Below, piece after piece: positions 16,491-25,574 of a stretch of DNA of 64,000 nucleotides. A model generated the notes under the pieces. The model ran no database searches. It saw only the letters and a program-made list of their open reading frames with translations, and was not told where the DNA came from. Both the position numbers and the translations under genes were made by a program. The stretch lies in NCBI RefSeq assembly GCF_024448505.1, contig NZ_JAMOHV010000004.1:62001-126000 (forward strand), read 5' to 3'. The DNA comes from Stutzerimonas degradans (lineage in GTDB: Bacteria > Pseudomonadota > Gammaproteobacteria > Pseudomonadales > Pseudomonadaceae). Positions within the stretch are counted from its first letter, which is position 1. Every line of letters starts with the position of its first letter.

Positions 16491-18572
16491 TCAGTGCTGT
16501 GCCATCGCTGAATCGAGACCCAAGTAGTCGAGCAGAATCCGTCCGCTCTCCGCGAGATAGGCGTCGTCCTCCGGCTTGAGTTTCTCGGGCTCGTGAGGCG
16601 TACTCGTCTCGTCGTCCTTTTCCAGCTTGGCCAGAGGTTCTTCGCCCTTGGCCTGGCGCAGCGCGTTTTCCAGCGACAGCTGACGTTTCTCGATAGCGGC
16701 CTGCTGCGCGCGACGCTTGCTCTCGTTGAGACTTACCGTGGTTTCATGCATCAGCTCTTGGGTTAGAGCCAGGCGATCACGCGTAAACACGAAGTCCGGA
16801 TTCTGCTCGGTACGCGCCTCGTGGCGCGCCTTGAGTTCGGCGAGGAACGGCTTGAACGGGTTCATATCAGGATTGATCGCGGCGCGGATACTGTCCCAGG
16901 GCATTGCCTCGGGCAGCGCGCTTTCGCCAATCTCCTTGGTATCGACGTCGGCCGGATAGCTGATGTCCGGAATCACGCCCTGGTGCTGGGTGCTCTGCCC
17001 GGAAACCCGGTAGAACTTGGCCAGAGTGAGCTTCAGTTCGCCGTGGTTGAGAGGCTGGATGGTCTGCACGGTGCCCTTGCCAAACGTCTGTCCGCCGAGG
17101 ATCAGAGCCCGGTGATAGTCCTGCATGGCGCCAGCGAAGATCTCCGAAGCGGAGGCGGACAATCGATTGACCAGCACCGCTAGCGGACCTTTATAGAATG
17201 CACCGACGTTCTCGTCGGCCAGCACGTCGACGCGGCCGTCGGCGTTGCGCACCAGCACGGTCGGCCCCTGGTCGATGAACAAGCCGGTCAGCTCGGTGGC
17301 TTCCTGCAGCGATCCGCCGCCGTTGTTGCGTAGGTCGATCACTACGCCATCAACCTTCTCCTGCTGCAGCTCGGTCAGCAGTTTCTTCACGTCGCGGGTG
17401 GTGCTCTTGTAGTTCTGGTCGCCGGCGCGCAGCGCTTTGAAGTCGAGGTAGAAGGCCGGTATCTCGATGACACCGAGCTTGAACTGCTGACCCTGGTGCT
17501 CGAGGTTGAGCACCGATTTCTTCGCCGCCTGTTCTTCCAGCTTCACCGCTTCGCGAGTGATCGCGACGATCTTGCTGGTCTGGTCGTTGGGTGCGTTGCT
17601 CGCCGGAATCACTTCCAGGCGCACAACTGAGCCCTTCGGGCCGCGAATCAGCTTGACCACTTCGTCCAGTCGCCAGCCAATCACGTCGACCATCTCGTCA
17701 TCGCTCTGGGCGACGCCGATGATCTTGTCGGCCGGCGCCAGCTGCTTGCTTTTCTCTGCCGGGCCGGCCGGCACCAGGCGCACGATCTTGACGTGCTCGT
17801 TGTCGCTCTGCAGCACCGCACCGATGCCTTCCAGCGACAGGCTCATGTTGATATCGAAGTTCTCCGCGTTATCCGGCGACAGGTATTGCGTGTGCGGGTC
17901 GTAGGACTGCGCGAAGGCGTTGATGTAGGTCTGGAACACATCCTCGCCGCGAGTCTGCTCCAGTCGCGCGAGCTGGTTCTTGTAGCGCTTGGTCAGCAGT
18001 TCCTGAATGGCCTTGGGCTCCTTGCCGGCAATCTTCAGGCGCAGGACTTCATCCTTCACGCGCTTGCGCCAGAGGTCATCGAGTTCGGCGCGATCCTTCG
18101 CCCAGGCGGCTTTCTCTCGATCCACCAGCAGCGTCTCGTCGACGGTGAAGTCGATCTTGTCGACGCCCTGTTGCAGCAGGCCCAGCGCATAGTTGAGGCG
18201 ATCTTCCAGGCGCTCCAGGTGACGTTTGTAGATGAGGAAGCCCGGTTCCAGGTTGCCGCGCTTGAGGAAGTCGTCGAACTCGGTGCGCCAGCGATTGAAT
18301 TCGGCGAGGTCCGATGCGAGGAAATAGCTGCGCGCCGGATCGAGCATCTCTATGTAGCTGTCGAAGATCTTTGCCGAGCGTGCGTCGTTGAGCGGCGGCT
18401 TGTTGTAATGGTGGCGCTTGAGTAGCTCGACGACGTTGAGGCTGGCGATGACCTGCTCGCGGTCCGGCTGAAGGTAATCCCACTTCGGTGCGTCGCCAGG
18501 CTTGGCCAACGCCAGCGAGGCCTGGAGGCCGAACAGCAGGGTGAAAACGGTGCAGGCAAGCGTGCGTTTCAT
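16491..18572 (-). CDS. prc: Tail-specific (C-terminal processing) protease, S41 family
   Basis: From the ATG at 18572 the protein has 693 residues, with a signal peptide MKRTLACTVFTLLFGLQASL and cleavage near ALA-KPGD. It has a long N-terminal domain, a PDZ domain at about 225-325, the S41 core (DLRNNGGGSL near 413-422), the Ser in SASASE at about 472-477, the Lys of FGKGTVQ at about 499, and the basic C-terminal DUF3340 region. It degrades periplasmic proteins from their C-termini. In P. aeruginosa the homologue (AlgO/Prc) affects AlgU activity. An upstream in-frame ATG at 18608 is possible but adds residues that spoil the signal peptide. Confidence 0.93.
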   Translation of the reverse strand: MKRTLACTVFTLLFGLQASLALAKPGDAPKWDYLQPDREQVIASLNVVELLKRHHYNKPPLNDARSAKIFDSYIEMLDPARSYFLASDLAEFNRWRTEFDDFLKRGNLEPGFLIYKRHLERLEDRLNYALGLLQQGVDKIDFTVDETLLVDREKAAWAKDRAELDDLWRKRVKDEVLRLKIAGKEPKAIQELLTKRYKNQLARLEQTRGEDVFQTYINAFAQSYDPHTQYLSPDNAENFDINMSLSLEGIGAVLQSDNEHVKIVRLVPAGPAEKSKQLAPADKIIGVAQSDDEMVDVIGWRLDEVVKLIRGPKGSVVRLEVIPASNAPNDQTSKIVAITREAVKLEEQAAKKSVLNLEHQGQQFKLGVIEIPAFYLDFKALRAGDQNYKSTTRDVKKLLTELQQEKVDGVVIDLRNNGGGSLQEATELTGLFIDQGPTVLVRNADGRVDVLADENVGAFYKGPLAVLVNRLSASASEIFAGAMQDYHRALILGGQTFGKGTVQTIQPLNHGELKLTLAKFYRVSGQSTQHQGVIPDISYPADVDTKEIGESALPEAMPWDSIRAAINPDMNPFKPFLAELKARHEARTEQNPDFVFTRDRLALTQELMHETTVSLNESKRRAQQAAIEKRQLSLENALRQAKGEEPLAKLEKDDETSTPHEPEKLKPEDDAYLAESGRILLDYLGLDSAMAQH

Positions 18573-18737
18573 GGTTTGAGGGCGACGTAAGGCTGAGGAA
18601 TAACGCATATTAGGCCATCTAGGGTTGGCGCCGGTTCGTCAGGCGTCCGGCGGTATGAAGCACGCGCCCGTCGGTATGGCTGGGAGAGACCAGCGAGTAA
18701 CGGTTGGGCGCAGGATTGGACTCACTATGGAGGCAGC

Positions 18738-19700
18738 ATGAAGGCATTGCAAGGCGTCGAGGGGGAACTGGAGTGGGCGCAGCGACCAGCCCCGGAGTGT
18801 GGCGAGGGTGAGGTGCGAATCCGCGTTGCGGCCGCTGGGTTGAACCGTGCCGACCTGCTGCAGCGTGCCGGTCATTATCCGCCGCCAGCGGGCGTGACCG
18901 ATATTCTCGGTCTGGAGTGTGCCGGGGTGGTCATAGAGGCCGGCGCGGGTAGCCGTTGGCAGGTTGGCGATCGGGTCTGCACCTTGCTGGCTGGTGGCGG
19001 TATGGCGGAGGAGGTGGTGGTCGATGCCCGGCATGCGCTGCCGGTGCCGGCGGGACTGTCGCTGCGCGAGGCGGCGGTGATTCCTGAGGTGTATGCCACG
19101 GCCTGGCTCAATCTGTATCGGCTGGGTGCGCTGCAACCTGGCGAGAAGGTGCTGCTGCATGCTGGGGCCAGCGGTGTCGGTTCGGCGGCGATCCAGCTGT
19201 GCAAGGCATTCGACAACCCCTGCTGGGTCAGCGTGGGATCGGCGGAGCGTCTGGCCTACTGCGAGGCGCTCGGTGCACAAGGCGGCGTGCTGCGTGGAGA
19301 GGCGCTGGAGGCGCTGCGCGATTTCGCGCCATTCGACCTGATCCTCGATCCGGTCGGTGCCAAGTACGCTGCACTGAACCTGCAGCTGCTGGGGCTGGAC
19401 GCGCGCTGGGTGATGATCGGCCTGATGGGCGGACGCAAGGCCGAGCTGGACCTGGCAGGGTTGTTGGCCAAGCGCATCCAGCTGATCGGCTCGACGCTAC
19501 GCAGCCGCGATGCGGACTACAAGGCCGGGTTGCTCGCCGAGATGGAGGAAAATGTCTGGCCAATGTTCGCCGAGGGTAAATTGTCACCGCGTCTGGAGCA
19601 GTGCTTCCCGATCGGCGATGCCGAAGCGGCCTTCGCGGCCCTGGCCAGCAATACCGTCTCCGGCAAGCTGGCACTGGTCATCGACGCCGATCTGCAGTGA
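18738..19700 (+). CDS. NAD(P)H quinone oxidoreductase, zinc-independent MDR family
   Basis: The 320-residue protein belongs to the PIG3/QOR branch of medium-chain dehydrogenases. It has the N-terminal GroES-like fold with AAGLNRADLLQRAGHYPPPA at about 33-52 and the Rossmann motif LLHAGASGVGSAAIQLCKAF at about 139-158. The zinc-binding cysteines of alcohol dehydrogenases are absent. It probably reduces quinones or enals with NADPH. GGAGGCAGC precedes the ATG. It is divergent from prc, as in P. aeruginosa, and convergent with apeB. Confidence 0.87.
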   Translation: MKALQGVEGELEWAQRPAPECGEGEVRIRVAAAGLNRADLLQRAGHYPPPAGVTDILGLECAGVVIEAGAGSRWQVGDRVCTLLAGGGMAEEVVVDARHALPVPAGLSLREAAVIPEVYATAWLNLYRLGALQPGEKVLLHAGASGVGSAAIQLCKAFDNPCWVSVGSAERLAYCEALGAQGGVLRGEALEALRDFAPFDLILDPVGAKYAALNLQLLGLDARWVMIGLMGGRKAELDLAGLLAKRIQLIGSTLRSRDADYKAGLLAEMEENVWPMFAEGKLSPRLEQCFPIGDAEAAFAALASNTVSGKLALVIDADLQ

Positions 19701-19740
19701 CCATCGATGCGGGGCGCTGGCCGGCGCACCCGCGTCCGTT

Positions 19741-21030
19741 TCAGGGCAGCGTGCTGCTCGAATAGAAGGCAGTGAGTACTTTCACCAGGTGCGCCAGATC
19801 CTGACTGCCGGCCAGTTCGCGGATCGAATGCATGGCGAAGGTTGGCAGGCCGATATCGACCGTGCGCACGCCGAGCTGACCGGCGGTGATCGGGCCAATG
19901 GTCGAGCCGCAGCCGAGATCGCTGCGGGTGACGAAGCTCTGTACCGGCACCTCGTTTTCCACGCATAGATGACGGAAGAAACCGGCGGTTTCGCTGCTGG
20001 TGGCGTAGCGCTGGTTGCTGTTGACCTTGATCACCGGGCCGGCGTTGAGCTTCGGTCCGTGGTTGCCATCATGTTTGTCGGCATAGTTGGGGTGCACGGC
20101 GTGCGCGTTGTCGGCGGAAATCAGCAGGGAACGATTGATGCAGCGCTGGAAACTCTCATCCTCCGGGAGCACGCGACGCAGCACCTGTTCGAGGAACGGG
20201 CCGTCGGCACCGCACATGGAACAGGAGCCGACCTCCTCGTGATCGGTACAGACGAGTAGGCAGGTCTCCTCCGGCGCAGCGTGCAGCAGCGCCTGCAAGC
20301 CGGCGAAGCAGGACAGCAGATTGTCAAGGCGGGCGCCGGCGATGAAATCGCCGTTGAGGCCGACCACTGCGGCTGGCTGGGTGTCGTAGAGACTGAGCTC
20401 GAAGTCCAGAATCACGTCGGCGATCAGATCGTGCTCGCGGCTCAGCTGTTCGGCCAGCAGCGCACGCAGATCGGGGTTTTCCTCGCCGAGTACCTGGGCG
20501 ATCAGTGGTGGCAGCTCGTTCTGGGCGTTGATGGCCCAGCCCTGGTTCGCTTCGCGGTTGAGGTGAATGGCCAGGCTGGGGATCACTGCGATGGGCAGCC
20601 GGAAGTCGATCAGCTGGCTTTCGATGCGGCCGTCGCGGCTGTAGGTGACGCGGCCGGCGAGCGACAGGTCGCGGTCGAACCAGGGTGCGAGCAGCGCACC
20701 GCCGTAGACTTCCACGCCGAGCTGCCAGAAGCCCTGGCGCTGCAGGTCCGGATGCGGCTTGACGCGCAGGCAGGGGCTGTCGGTATGCGCGCCGACCAGG
20801 CGCATGCCGTGCTCGACCATCGTTCTGCTGCCGAGCTGGAAGGCAATGAGCGACGAATCGTTGCGCGTGACGTAATAGCGCCCGCCGGGCTGCAGATGCC
20901 AGGCGTCGCGTTCCTCGAGCGGAGTGAAGCCGGATGCCTGCAGGCGCTGGGCGAGATTGCGAGTGGCGTGGAACGGCGTGGGCGATGCCTGAAGGAATTC
21001 GATCAGGCTCTGGTTAAGTGTTTGCGGCAT
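19741..21030 (-). CDS. apeB: M18-family aminopeptidase
   Basis: The 429-residue protein is a typical dizinc aspartyl-type aminopeptidase. Metal-site motifs are AHTDSP (His82, Asp84), the bridging Asp236 in [17 protein letters not shown] at about 263-269, and the C-terminal [13 protein letters not shown]. It removes N-terminal residues from peptides in the cytoplasm. There is no signal peptide. It is upstream of rluA in an order (min genes, rluA, apeB) shared with P. aeruginosa. The separation from rluA is 86 bases. Confidence 0.93.
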   Translation of the reverse strand: MPQTLNQSLIEFLQASPTPFHATRNLAQRLQASGFTPLEERDAWHLQPGGRYYVTRNDSSLIAFQLGSRTMVEHGMRLVGAHTDSPCLRVKPHPDLQRQGFWQLGVEVYGGALLAPWFDRDLSLAGRVTYSRDGRIESQLIDFRLPIAVIPSLAIHLNREANQGWAINAQNELPPLIAQVLGEENPDLRALLAEQLSREHDLIADVILDFELSLYDTQPAAVVGLNGDFIAGARLDNLLSCFAGLQALLHAAPEETCLLVCTDHEEVGSCSMCGADGPFLEQVLRRVLPEDESFQRCINRSLLISADNAHAVHPNYADKHDGNHGPKLNAGPVIKVNSNQRYATSSETAGFFRHLCVENEVPVQSFVTRSDLGCGSTIGPITAGQLGVRTVDIGLPTFAMHSIRELAGSQDLAHLVKVLTAFYSSSTLP

Positions 21031-21116
21031 GACGGGCTCCGGACTTCAATGGCGCGAAGTCTACCGCATCGATCCCGGGCGGTCTGCGCGATTGGCCGGC
21101 GCTAGGGGATGCCCGT

Positions 21117-21752
21117 TCAGAACGGCGCCGCGCAGTCGAAGCGCAGGCGTTCGCCGGTCTGCGGGTGGGTCAGCGTCAGCATGCTGGCATGCAGGCACAG
21201 ACGCTCATGCGCCTGCAGGGCCTGCTCGTGCGCGTAGAGGCGGTCGCCGAGCAGCGGATGGCCGATGGAGAGCATGTGCACGCGTAGCTGATGCGAGCGA
21301 CCGGTGATCGGTGTCAGTTCGACGCGGCAGTGATCACCACGGCGCTCGAGGATGCGCCAGAACGTCAGCGCATGTTTGCCCAGCTCGTGATCGACGACGT
21401 GCCGTGGCTTGGTCGGCGGGTCGTAGCGCAGTGGTAGGTCGATACTGCCGCTGTCCTGCTCCGGCTGGCCCCAGCACAGCGCCGTGTAGGCTTTTTCGGT
21501 TTCGCGATCGTGAAACTGACGAGACAGCTCGCGGTGGCTGTCAGCATCCCGGGCGAGCACGATCAGACCCGAGGTTTCCCAGTCCAGCCGGTGCACGATG
21601 CGCGCTTCGGGGTAGCCGTTCTCCTGCAGACGGGTCACCAGGCAATCGCGGTTATCCTCGGCGCGGCCGGGCACCGAGAGCAGCAGGGTAGGCTTGTTGA
21701 TCACCAGCAGGGCGGCGTCCTGATGGACGATCTCGATGTTGCTTAGCGGCAT
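21117..21752 (-). CDS. rluA: RluA, dual 23S rRNA/tRNA pseudouridine synthase
   Basis: The ATG at 21752 gives 211 residues, with GGAAA about 8 bases upstream. A GTG four codons earlier is an alternative. The catalytic motif HRLDWETSGL contains Asp57. There is no N-terminal S4 domain, which fits RluA (23S U746 and tRNA U32) rather than RluB/C/D. It converts uridine to pseudouridine in RNA. It lies downstream of minE on the same strand after a hairpin. Confidence 0.88.
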   Translation of the reverse strand: MPLSNIEIVHQDAALLVINKPTLLLSVPGRAEDNRDCLVTRLQENGYPEARIVHRLDWETSGLIVLARDADSHRELSRQFHDRETEKAYTALCWGQPEQDSGSIDLPLRYDPPTKPRHVVDHELGKHALTFWRILERRGDHCRVELTPITGRSHQLRVHMLSIGHPLLGDRLYAHEQALQAHERLCLHASMLTLTHPQTGERLRFDCAAPF

Positions 21753-21772
21753 GTGCTTTTCCACAAACGAAG

Positions 21773-21793
21773 ACGGCGGCCCGAGGCCGCCGT
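21773..21793 (-). terminator. Hairpin after minE, probable min operon terminator
   Basis: Nine-base GC-rich arms ACGGCGGCC and GGCCGCCGT flank a CGA loop. On the complement, which min genes use, CTTCGTTTG follows, so the T-run is weak. Termination may be partial, with some read-through into rluA. Confidence 0.6.
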
Positions 21794-21813
21794 TTCTGAA
21801 ACAACCGGGTCGC

Positions 21814-22071
21814 TCAGCGATCCGGCAGGGTGATGTTCAGCTCGAGGATCGAGCAGCTGCCCTGGTCCTCCAGCGCCACCTGGACCTGATCCTGATCGAT
21901 GTTGACGTACTTGCGGATCACCTCCACCAGCTCCTTCTGCAGTGCAGGCAGGTAGTCCGGCTGGGTGCGCTGGCCGCGTTCATGCGCAACGATGATCTGC
22001 AGACGCTCCTTCGCGATGGCGGCGGGCGTTTCCTTCTTCTTGCGCTCGCGAAAGAAATCGAAAAGGTTCAT
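21814..22071 (-). CDS. minE: MinE, cell division topological specificity factor
   Basis: The 85-residue protein begins [20 protein letters not shown], the membrane-binding amphipathic start, and has the anti-MinCD helix ([13 protein letters not shown] at about 21-33). The C-terminal half is the dimerisation domain. MinE drives pole-to-pole oscillation of MinD. Its ATG overlaps the minD stop by 4 bases. It is the last gene of minCDE. Confidence 0.96.
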   Translation of the reverse strand: MNLFDFFRERKKKETPAAIAKERLQIIVAHERGQRTQPDYLPALQKELVEVIRKYVNIDQDQVQVALEDQGSCSILELNITLPDR

Positions 22072-22883
22072 TCGCGGCCTCCAAAGAGTCGCTGCAGGAA
22101 GCCGGGCTTCTTCACGTCGAGGAAGCGGTGGGCCACTTCCTTGCCGAGCAGACGGTCTACGGCGTCGCTATAGGCCTGGCCTGCGTCGCTCTGGTCGTCG
22201 AGGATCACCGGGATGCCCTGGTTGGAAGCCTTGAGCACCGCCTGGGATTCCGGGATCACGCCGAGCAGGCGGATGGAAAGGATTTCCTCGACGTCTTCGA
22301 CGCCGAGCATTTCGCCCTTGTTGACGCGCTCGGGGTTGTAGCGAGTCAGCAACAGGTGCTCCTTGATCGGCTCCTGGCCGTTCTCGGCGCGGCGCGATTT
22401 GCTGGCCAGCAGGCCGAGCATGCGGTCGGAGTCGCGTACCGACGATACTTCCGGGTTGGTCACGACGATGGCTTCGTCGGCGTAGTACATGGCCAGATGC
22501 GCACCCTTTTCGATACCGGCCGGGGAGTCGCAGATCACGTACTCGAAAGTCTTGCTCAGCTCGTCGATCACCTTGCCGACGCCTTCGAGCGTCAGGGCGT
22601 CCTTGTCGCGGGTCTGGCTGGCGGCGAGGACGTAGAGGTTCTCCAGGCGCTTGTCCTTGATCAAGGCCTGGCCGAGGGTCGCGTCGCCATTGATGACGTT
22701 GACGAAGTCGTAAACCACGCGACGCTCGCAGCCCATGATCAGGTCCAGATTACGCAGGCCGACGTCGAAGTCGACCACGGCGGTCTTGTGCCCGCGCAGA
22801 GCGAGGCCGGTTCCGATGGCGGCGCTGGTGGTGGTCTTGCCGACGCCACCTTTGCCGGAAGTGACTACGAGGATCTTGGCCAA
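22068..22883 (-). CDS. minD: MinD, septum site-determining ATPase
   Basis: The 271-residue ParA/MinD-family ATPase has the deviant Walker A motif GKGGVGKTT at about 10-18. The C-terminus [14 protein letters not shown] is the amphipathic membrane-targeting helix. MinD recruits MinC to the membrane near poles to block FtsZ there. It starts 91 bases after minC and overlaps minE, consistent with one operon. Confidence 0.97.
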   Translation of the reverse strand: MAKILVVTSGKGGVGKTTTSAAIGTGLALRGHKTAVVDFDVGLRNLDLIMGCERRVVYDFVNVINGDATLGQALIKDKRLENLYVLAASQTRDKDALTLEGVGKVIDELSKTFEYVICDSPAGIEKGAHLAMYYADEAIVVTNPEVSSVRDSDRMLGLLASKSRRAENGQEPIKEHLLLTRYNPERVNKGEMLGVEDVEEILSIRLLGVIPESQAVLKASNQGIPVILDDQSDAGQAYSDAVDRLLGKEVAHRFLDVKKPGFLQRLFGGRE

Positions 22884-22974
22884 GGTGCTTCACCCTAAAT
22901 GTGAAAAATCGGCCTCGTCGGCCTGAGCGGCGCGGGAAGCCATTTCGGTGCGGAAAAATTCGCGGAAGTATCCG

Positions 22975-23700
22975 TTAAAGGCGGGTGATGTTCAACACGT
23001 CGCCGGCGAGCCGGATCTGCACCGATTCGGCCCACAGCGGCTCGCGGCGCAGGTCTTCGGCCACCTTGTACTGACCGGCGATCGAGATCATCTCGGCGGC
23101 CAGTTGCTGGCAGAAAATGCGCGCATTGGCGTCGCCCTTGATGCCCGCCAGCGCGCGCCCGCGCAGCGGACCGTACACATGGATGTTGCCATCGGCGAGA
23201 AGTTCCGCGCCGGGGCTGACCGCGGCGAGCACGATCAGGTCGCCGCCCTGGGCATAGACCTGCTGGCCGCCGCGGATCGGCGTGGTCACCACACGCGTCG
23301 GGCGATAGACCGGTTCGGCGGGTTTGGCAGGTGTCTTGCTCGCCAGGTCGACCTTGCGCTCGCGTGCGCCGGAGGGCGGCAGCACCGGGATATCGAGCCC
23401 CTCGGCAGCGCTGATATAGACCGGCTGGGCGGCACGAACCGCCAGTGTGCGCAGGCCGTGCTTGCGGCATAGCGCGATCAGCGCGGCGAGGTCGACATCC
23501 GCACCATCGGCGGGGAGCTTGTCCAGGGCCAGTACCAGCGGTGTGTTGTTGAAGAAGTCTGGTGCCTGCTCGACCTTGGCCGCCAGCTGTTCGTCGAGGG
23601 CGTCGAGGTCGTTGCGGACAATCTCCAGCACGGTGATGGCGAGCATGCTGCCCTTGAGCTGGAAGACGGGGGCTTGGGGAGAGGAGTCGGCTTGGCTCAT
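22975..23700 (-). CDS. minC: MinC, FtsZ-ring inhibitor
   Basis: The 241-residue protein has the N-terminal FtsZ-inhibiting domain ([20 protein letters not shown] at about 13-32), a linker at about 105-135, and the C-terminal beta-helix domain ([20 protein letters not shown] then [15 protein letters not shown]) that binds MinD and dimerises. It stops Z-ring formation at the poles. It is the first gene of minCDE. The overlapping open frame 22895-23833 is a shadow. Confidence 0.95.
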   Translation of the reverse strand: MSQADSSPQAPVFQLKGSMLAITVLEIVRNDLDALDEQLAAKVEQAPDFFNNTPLVLALDKLPADGADVDLAALIALCRKHGLRTLAVRAAQPVYISAAEGLDIPVLPPSGARERKVDLASKTPAKPAEPVYRPTRVVTTPIRGGQQVYAQGGDLIVLAAVSPGAELLADGNIHVYGPLRGRALAGIKGDANARIFCQQLAAEMISIAGQYKVAEDLRREPLWAESVQIRLAGDVLNITRL

Positions 23701-23849
23701 GGTCTGCCTGCGGCGGTAAATGGCGAGGACTTATAGCGGGGTGCGGCGCGGCCTGCAACAGCGAACATGGACTGCCGCCGGGGCCAGCGGCTCGGTTTTG
23801 CAGCGTTTTTCCCGATAGAATGCGCGGCTTCACCCGCTTCGAGCTCGCT

Positions 23850-24794
23850 ATGGAACGTCCTCACTTTCGCCCGTACTTCCTGCATCCCCGTTTCTGGCTG
23901 CTCTGGCTGGGGCTGGGGTTGCTCTGGCTGCTGGTGCAATTGCCGTATCCGTGGCTGTTGTGTCTGGGGCGTCTGCTTGGCCGGTTGATGTATGCCGTCG
24001 CCGGTTCGCGCCGGAAAATCGCGCGGCGCAACCTGGAGCTGTGCTTCCCTGAACTGAGCCAGGAGCAGCGCGAGCGGCTGCTGAAGGAAAACTTCGCTTC
24101 CACCGGCATCGCCTTCTTCGAGATGGCCATGAGCTGGTGGTGGCCGCAAGCACGCCTGCAGCGCCTGGCGCATGTCGAGGGGCTGGAACACCTGCAGCGC
24201 GCACAGGCGGCGGGGCAGGGCGTGATCCTGATGGCGCTGCATTTCACCACGCTGGAGATCGGTGCCGCGTTGCTGGGCCAGCGCCACACCATCGACGGCA
24301 TGTACCGCGAGCACAAGAACCCGCTGTTCGATTTCATCCAGCGTCGCGGGCGCGAACGGCACAATCGCGACGCCACCGCCATTGAGCGTGAGGACGTGCG
24401 CGCCATGCTCAAGGTGCTGCGCGCCGGCCGCGCCATCTGGTACGCGCCGGATCAGGACTACGGGCGCAAGCAGAGCCTGTTCGTGCCGCTGTTCGGCATC
24501 CAGGCGGCAACCGTCACCGCCACTACCAAGTTCGCGCGCCTGGGGCGGGCGCTGGTGGTGCCGTTCACTCAGGAGCGTCTGGCCGACGGCTCGGGCTATC
24601 GACTGGTGATTCATCCGCCGCTGGAGAATTTCCCAGGCGAGAATGAAGAGGCCGACTGCCGGCGCATCAATCAATGGGTCGAGGAAGCGGTCGGCGCGCT
24701 GCCGGAGCAATACCTCTGGGCGCATCGGCGCTTCAAGACGCGTCCGGAAGGCGAGCCGAGCCTCTACGGTCGGCGTAGAAAGCGGCGCGGCTGA
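23850..24794 (+). CDS. lpxL: LpxL/HtrB-type lipid A acyltransferase
   Basis: From the ATG at 23850 the protein has 314 residues beginning MERPHFRPYFLHPRFWLLWL. An ATG 10 codons upstream is an alternative and neither has a strong Shine-Dalgarno. A hydrophobic N-terminal anchor (about 14-38) precedes the acyltransferase domain with the His-x4-Glu motif in ALHFTTLEIG at about 132-141. It adds a secondary acyl chain, usually laurate, to lipid A in the inner membrane. It is divergent from minC, as in P. aeruginosa (HtrB). Confidence 0.9.
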   Translation: MERPHFRPYFLHPRFWLLWLGLGLLWLLVQLPYPWLLCLGRLLGRLMYAVAGSRRKIARRNLELCFPELSQEQRERLLKENFASTGIAFFEMAMSWWWPQARLQRLAHVEGLEHLQRAQAAGQGVILMALHFTTLEIGAALLGQRHTIDGMYREHKNPLFDFIQRRGRERHNRDATAIEREDVRAMLKVLRAGRAIWYAPDQDYGRKQSLFVPLFGIQAATVTATTKFARLGRALVVPFTQERLADGSGYRLVIHPPLENFPGENEEADCRRINQWVEEAVGALPEQYLWAHRRFKTRPEGEPSLYGRRRKRRG

Positions 24795-24803
24795 TCCTGT
24801 GGA

Positions 24804-25574
24804 TCATTCCGCAATCTGCAGATCACGCGCCCGGCTGTAGACGTAGCGCACCTTTTCATACTCGAACGGCGAGTTGAGCTGGCCGTAGCGGAAGTCGGTG
24901 CTGTAGCGCATATCCACCACGCGCAGCGCCGTCAGGCCGAACTGCCCGCCGCTGGCCTCGGCGTAGCCGAAATAGTCCACCTGGCGTTCGATGGCGAAGT
25001 CGGTGACCAGTCCGGCGCTGTCACGCAGGTTGGACGGACCGAGCGCCGGCAGGATCAGGTACGGGCCGCTGGGGACGCCGTAATGTCCCAGGGTCTGGCC
25101 GAAATCCTCCGGCTGGCGAGGCAGCCCCATGCGCGTCGCCGGGTCCCACAGGCCGGCGACGCCGATGATGGTGTTGAACAGGAAGCGCGCCGTCGCGTTC
25201 ATCGCCCGCTCGCCCTTGAGCTGCAGCACGCTGTTGGCCAGAGTCGGCAGTTCGCCGAGATTGCTGAAGAAGTTGCTCACTCCGGTGCGCACCAGGCGCG
25301 GGGTGACGTAAACGTAGCCGCGCACTACCGGCAGCATCACCCACTGGTCCAGCCGGTAGTTGAAGTGGTACATGCGCCGGTTGAACGACTCGAAGGGGTC
25401 ATAGACGTCCAGCGCCTTGAAGGTTGCGCGCTCGAACTCGCGCTGGTCGAGACCGGGATTGAATTCGAGATCGCGCAGCGGGTAGGTGAAGCCATCCTCG
25501 TCGATGTTCGAGGTTTCGCCCCAGGCCGCGGCGCTGGCGAGCAGCAGCGGCAACAACAAAGAAAACCTAGCCAC
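24804..25574 (-). CDS. mlaA: MlaA/VacJ, outer-membrane phospholipid-trafficking protein
   Basis: The GTG at 25574 gives 256 residues with GGAG about 10 bases upstream. It overlaps the previous gene's stop by 8 bases. MlaA family blocks are DPFESFNRRMYHFNYRLDQW, LANSVLQLKGERAMNATARF and LGHYGVPSGPYLILPALGPS. MlaA extracts misplaced phospholipid from the outer leaflet and passes it to MlaC. The signal peptide is SLLLPLLLASAAAWGE and has no lipobox cysteine, unlike the E. coli lipoprotein. The frame is open further upstream, but that part lies inside the hydrolase gene. Confidence 0.9.
   Translation of the reverse strand: MARFSLLLPLLLASAAAWGETSNIDEDGFTYPLRDLEFNPGLDQREFERATFKALDVYDPFESFNRRMYHFNYRLDQWVMLPVVRGYVYVTPRLVRTGVSNFFSNLGELPTLANSVLQLKGERAMNATARFLFNTIIGVAGLWDPATRMGLPRQPEDFGQTLGHYGVPSGPYLILPALGPSNLRDSAGLVTDFAIERQVDYFGYAEASGGQFGLTALRVVDMRYSTDFRYGQLNSPFEYEKVRYVYSRARDLQIAE

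Noticed and set aside
22895-23833. 312-residue frame overlapping minC
   Set aside because: MinC in another frame on the same strand is fully recognisable; this frame is Arg/Pro/Ala-rich.
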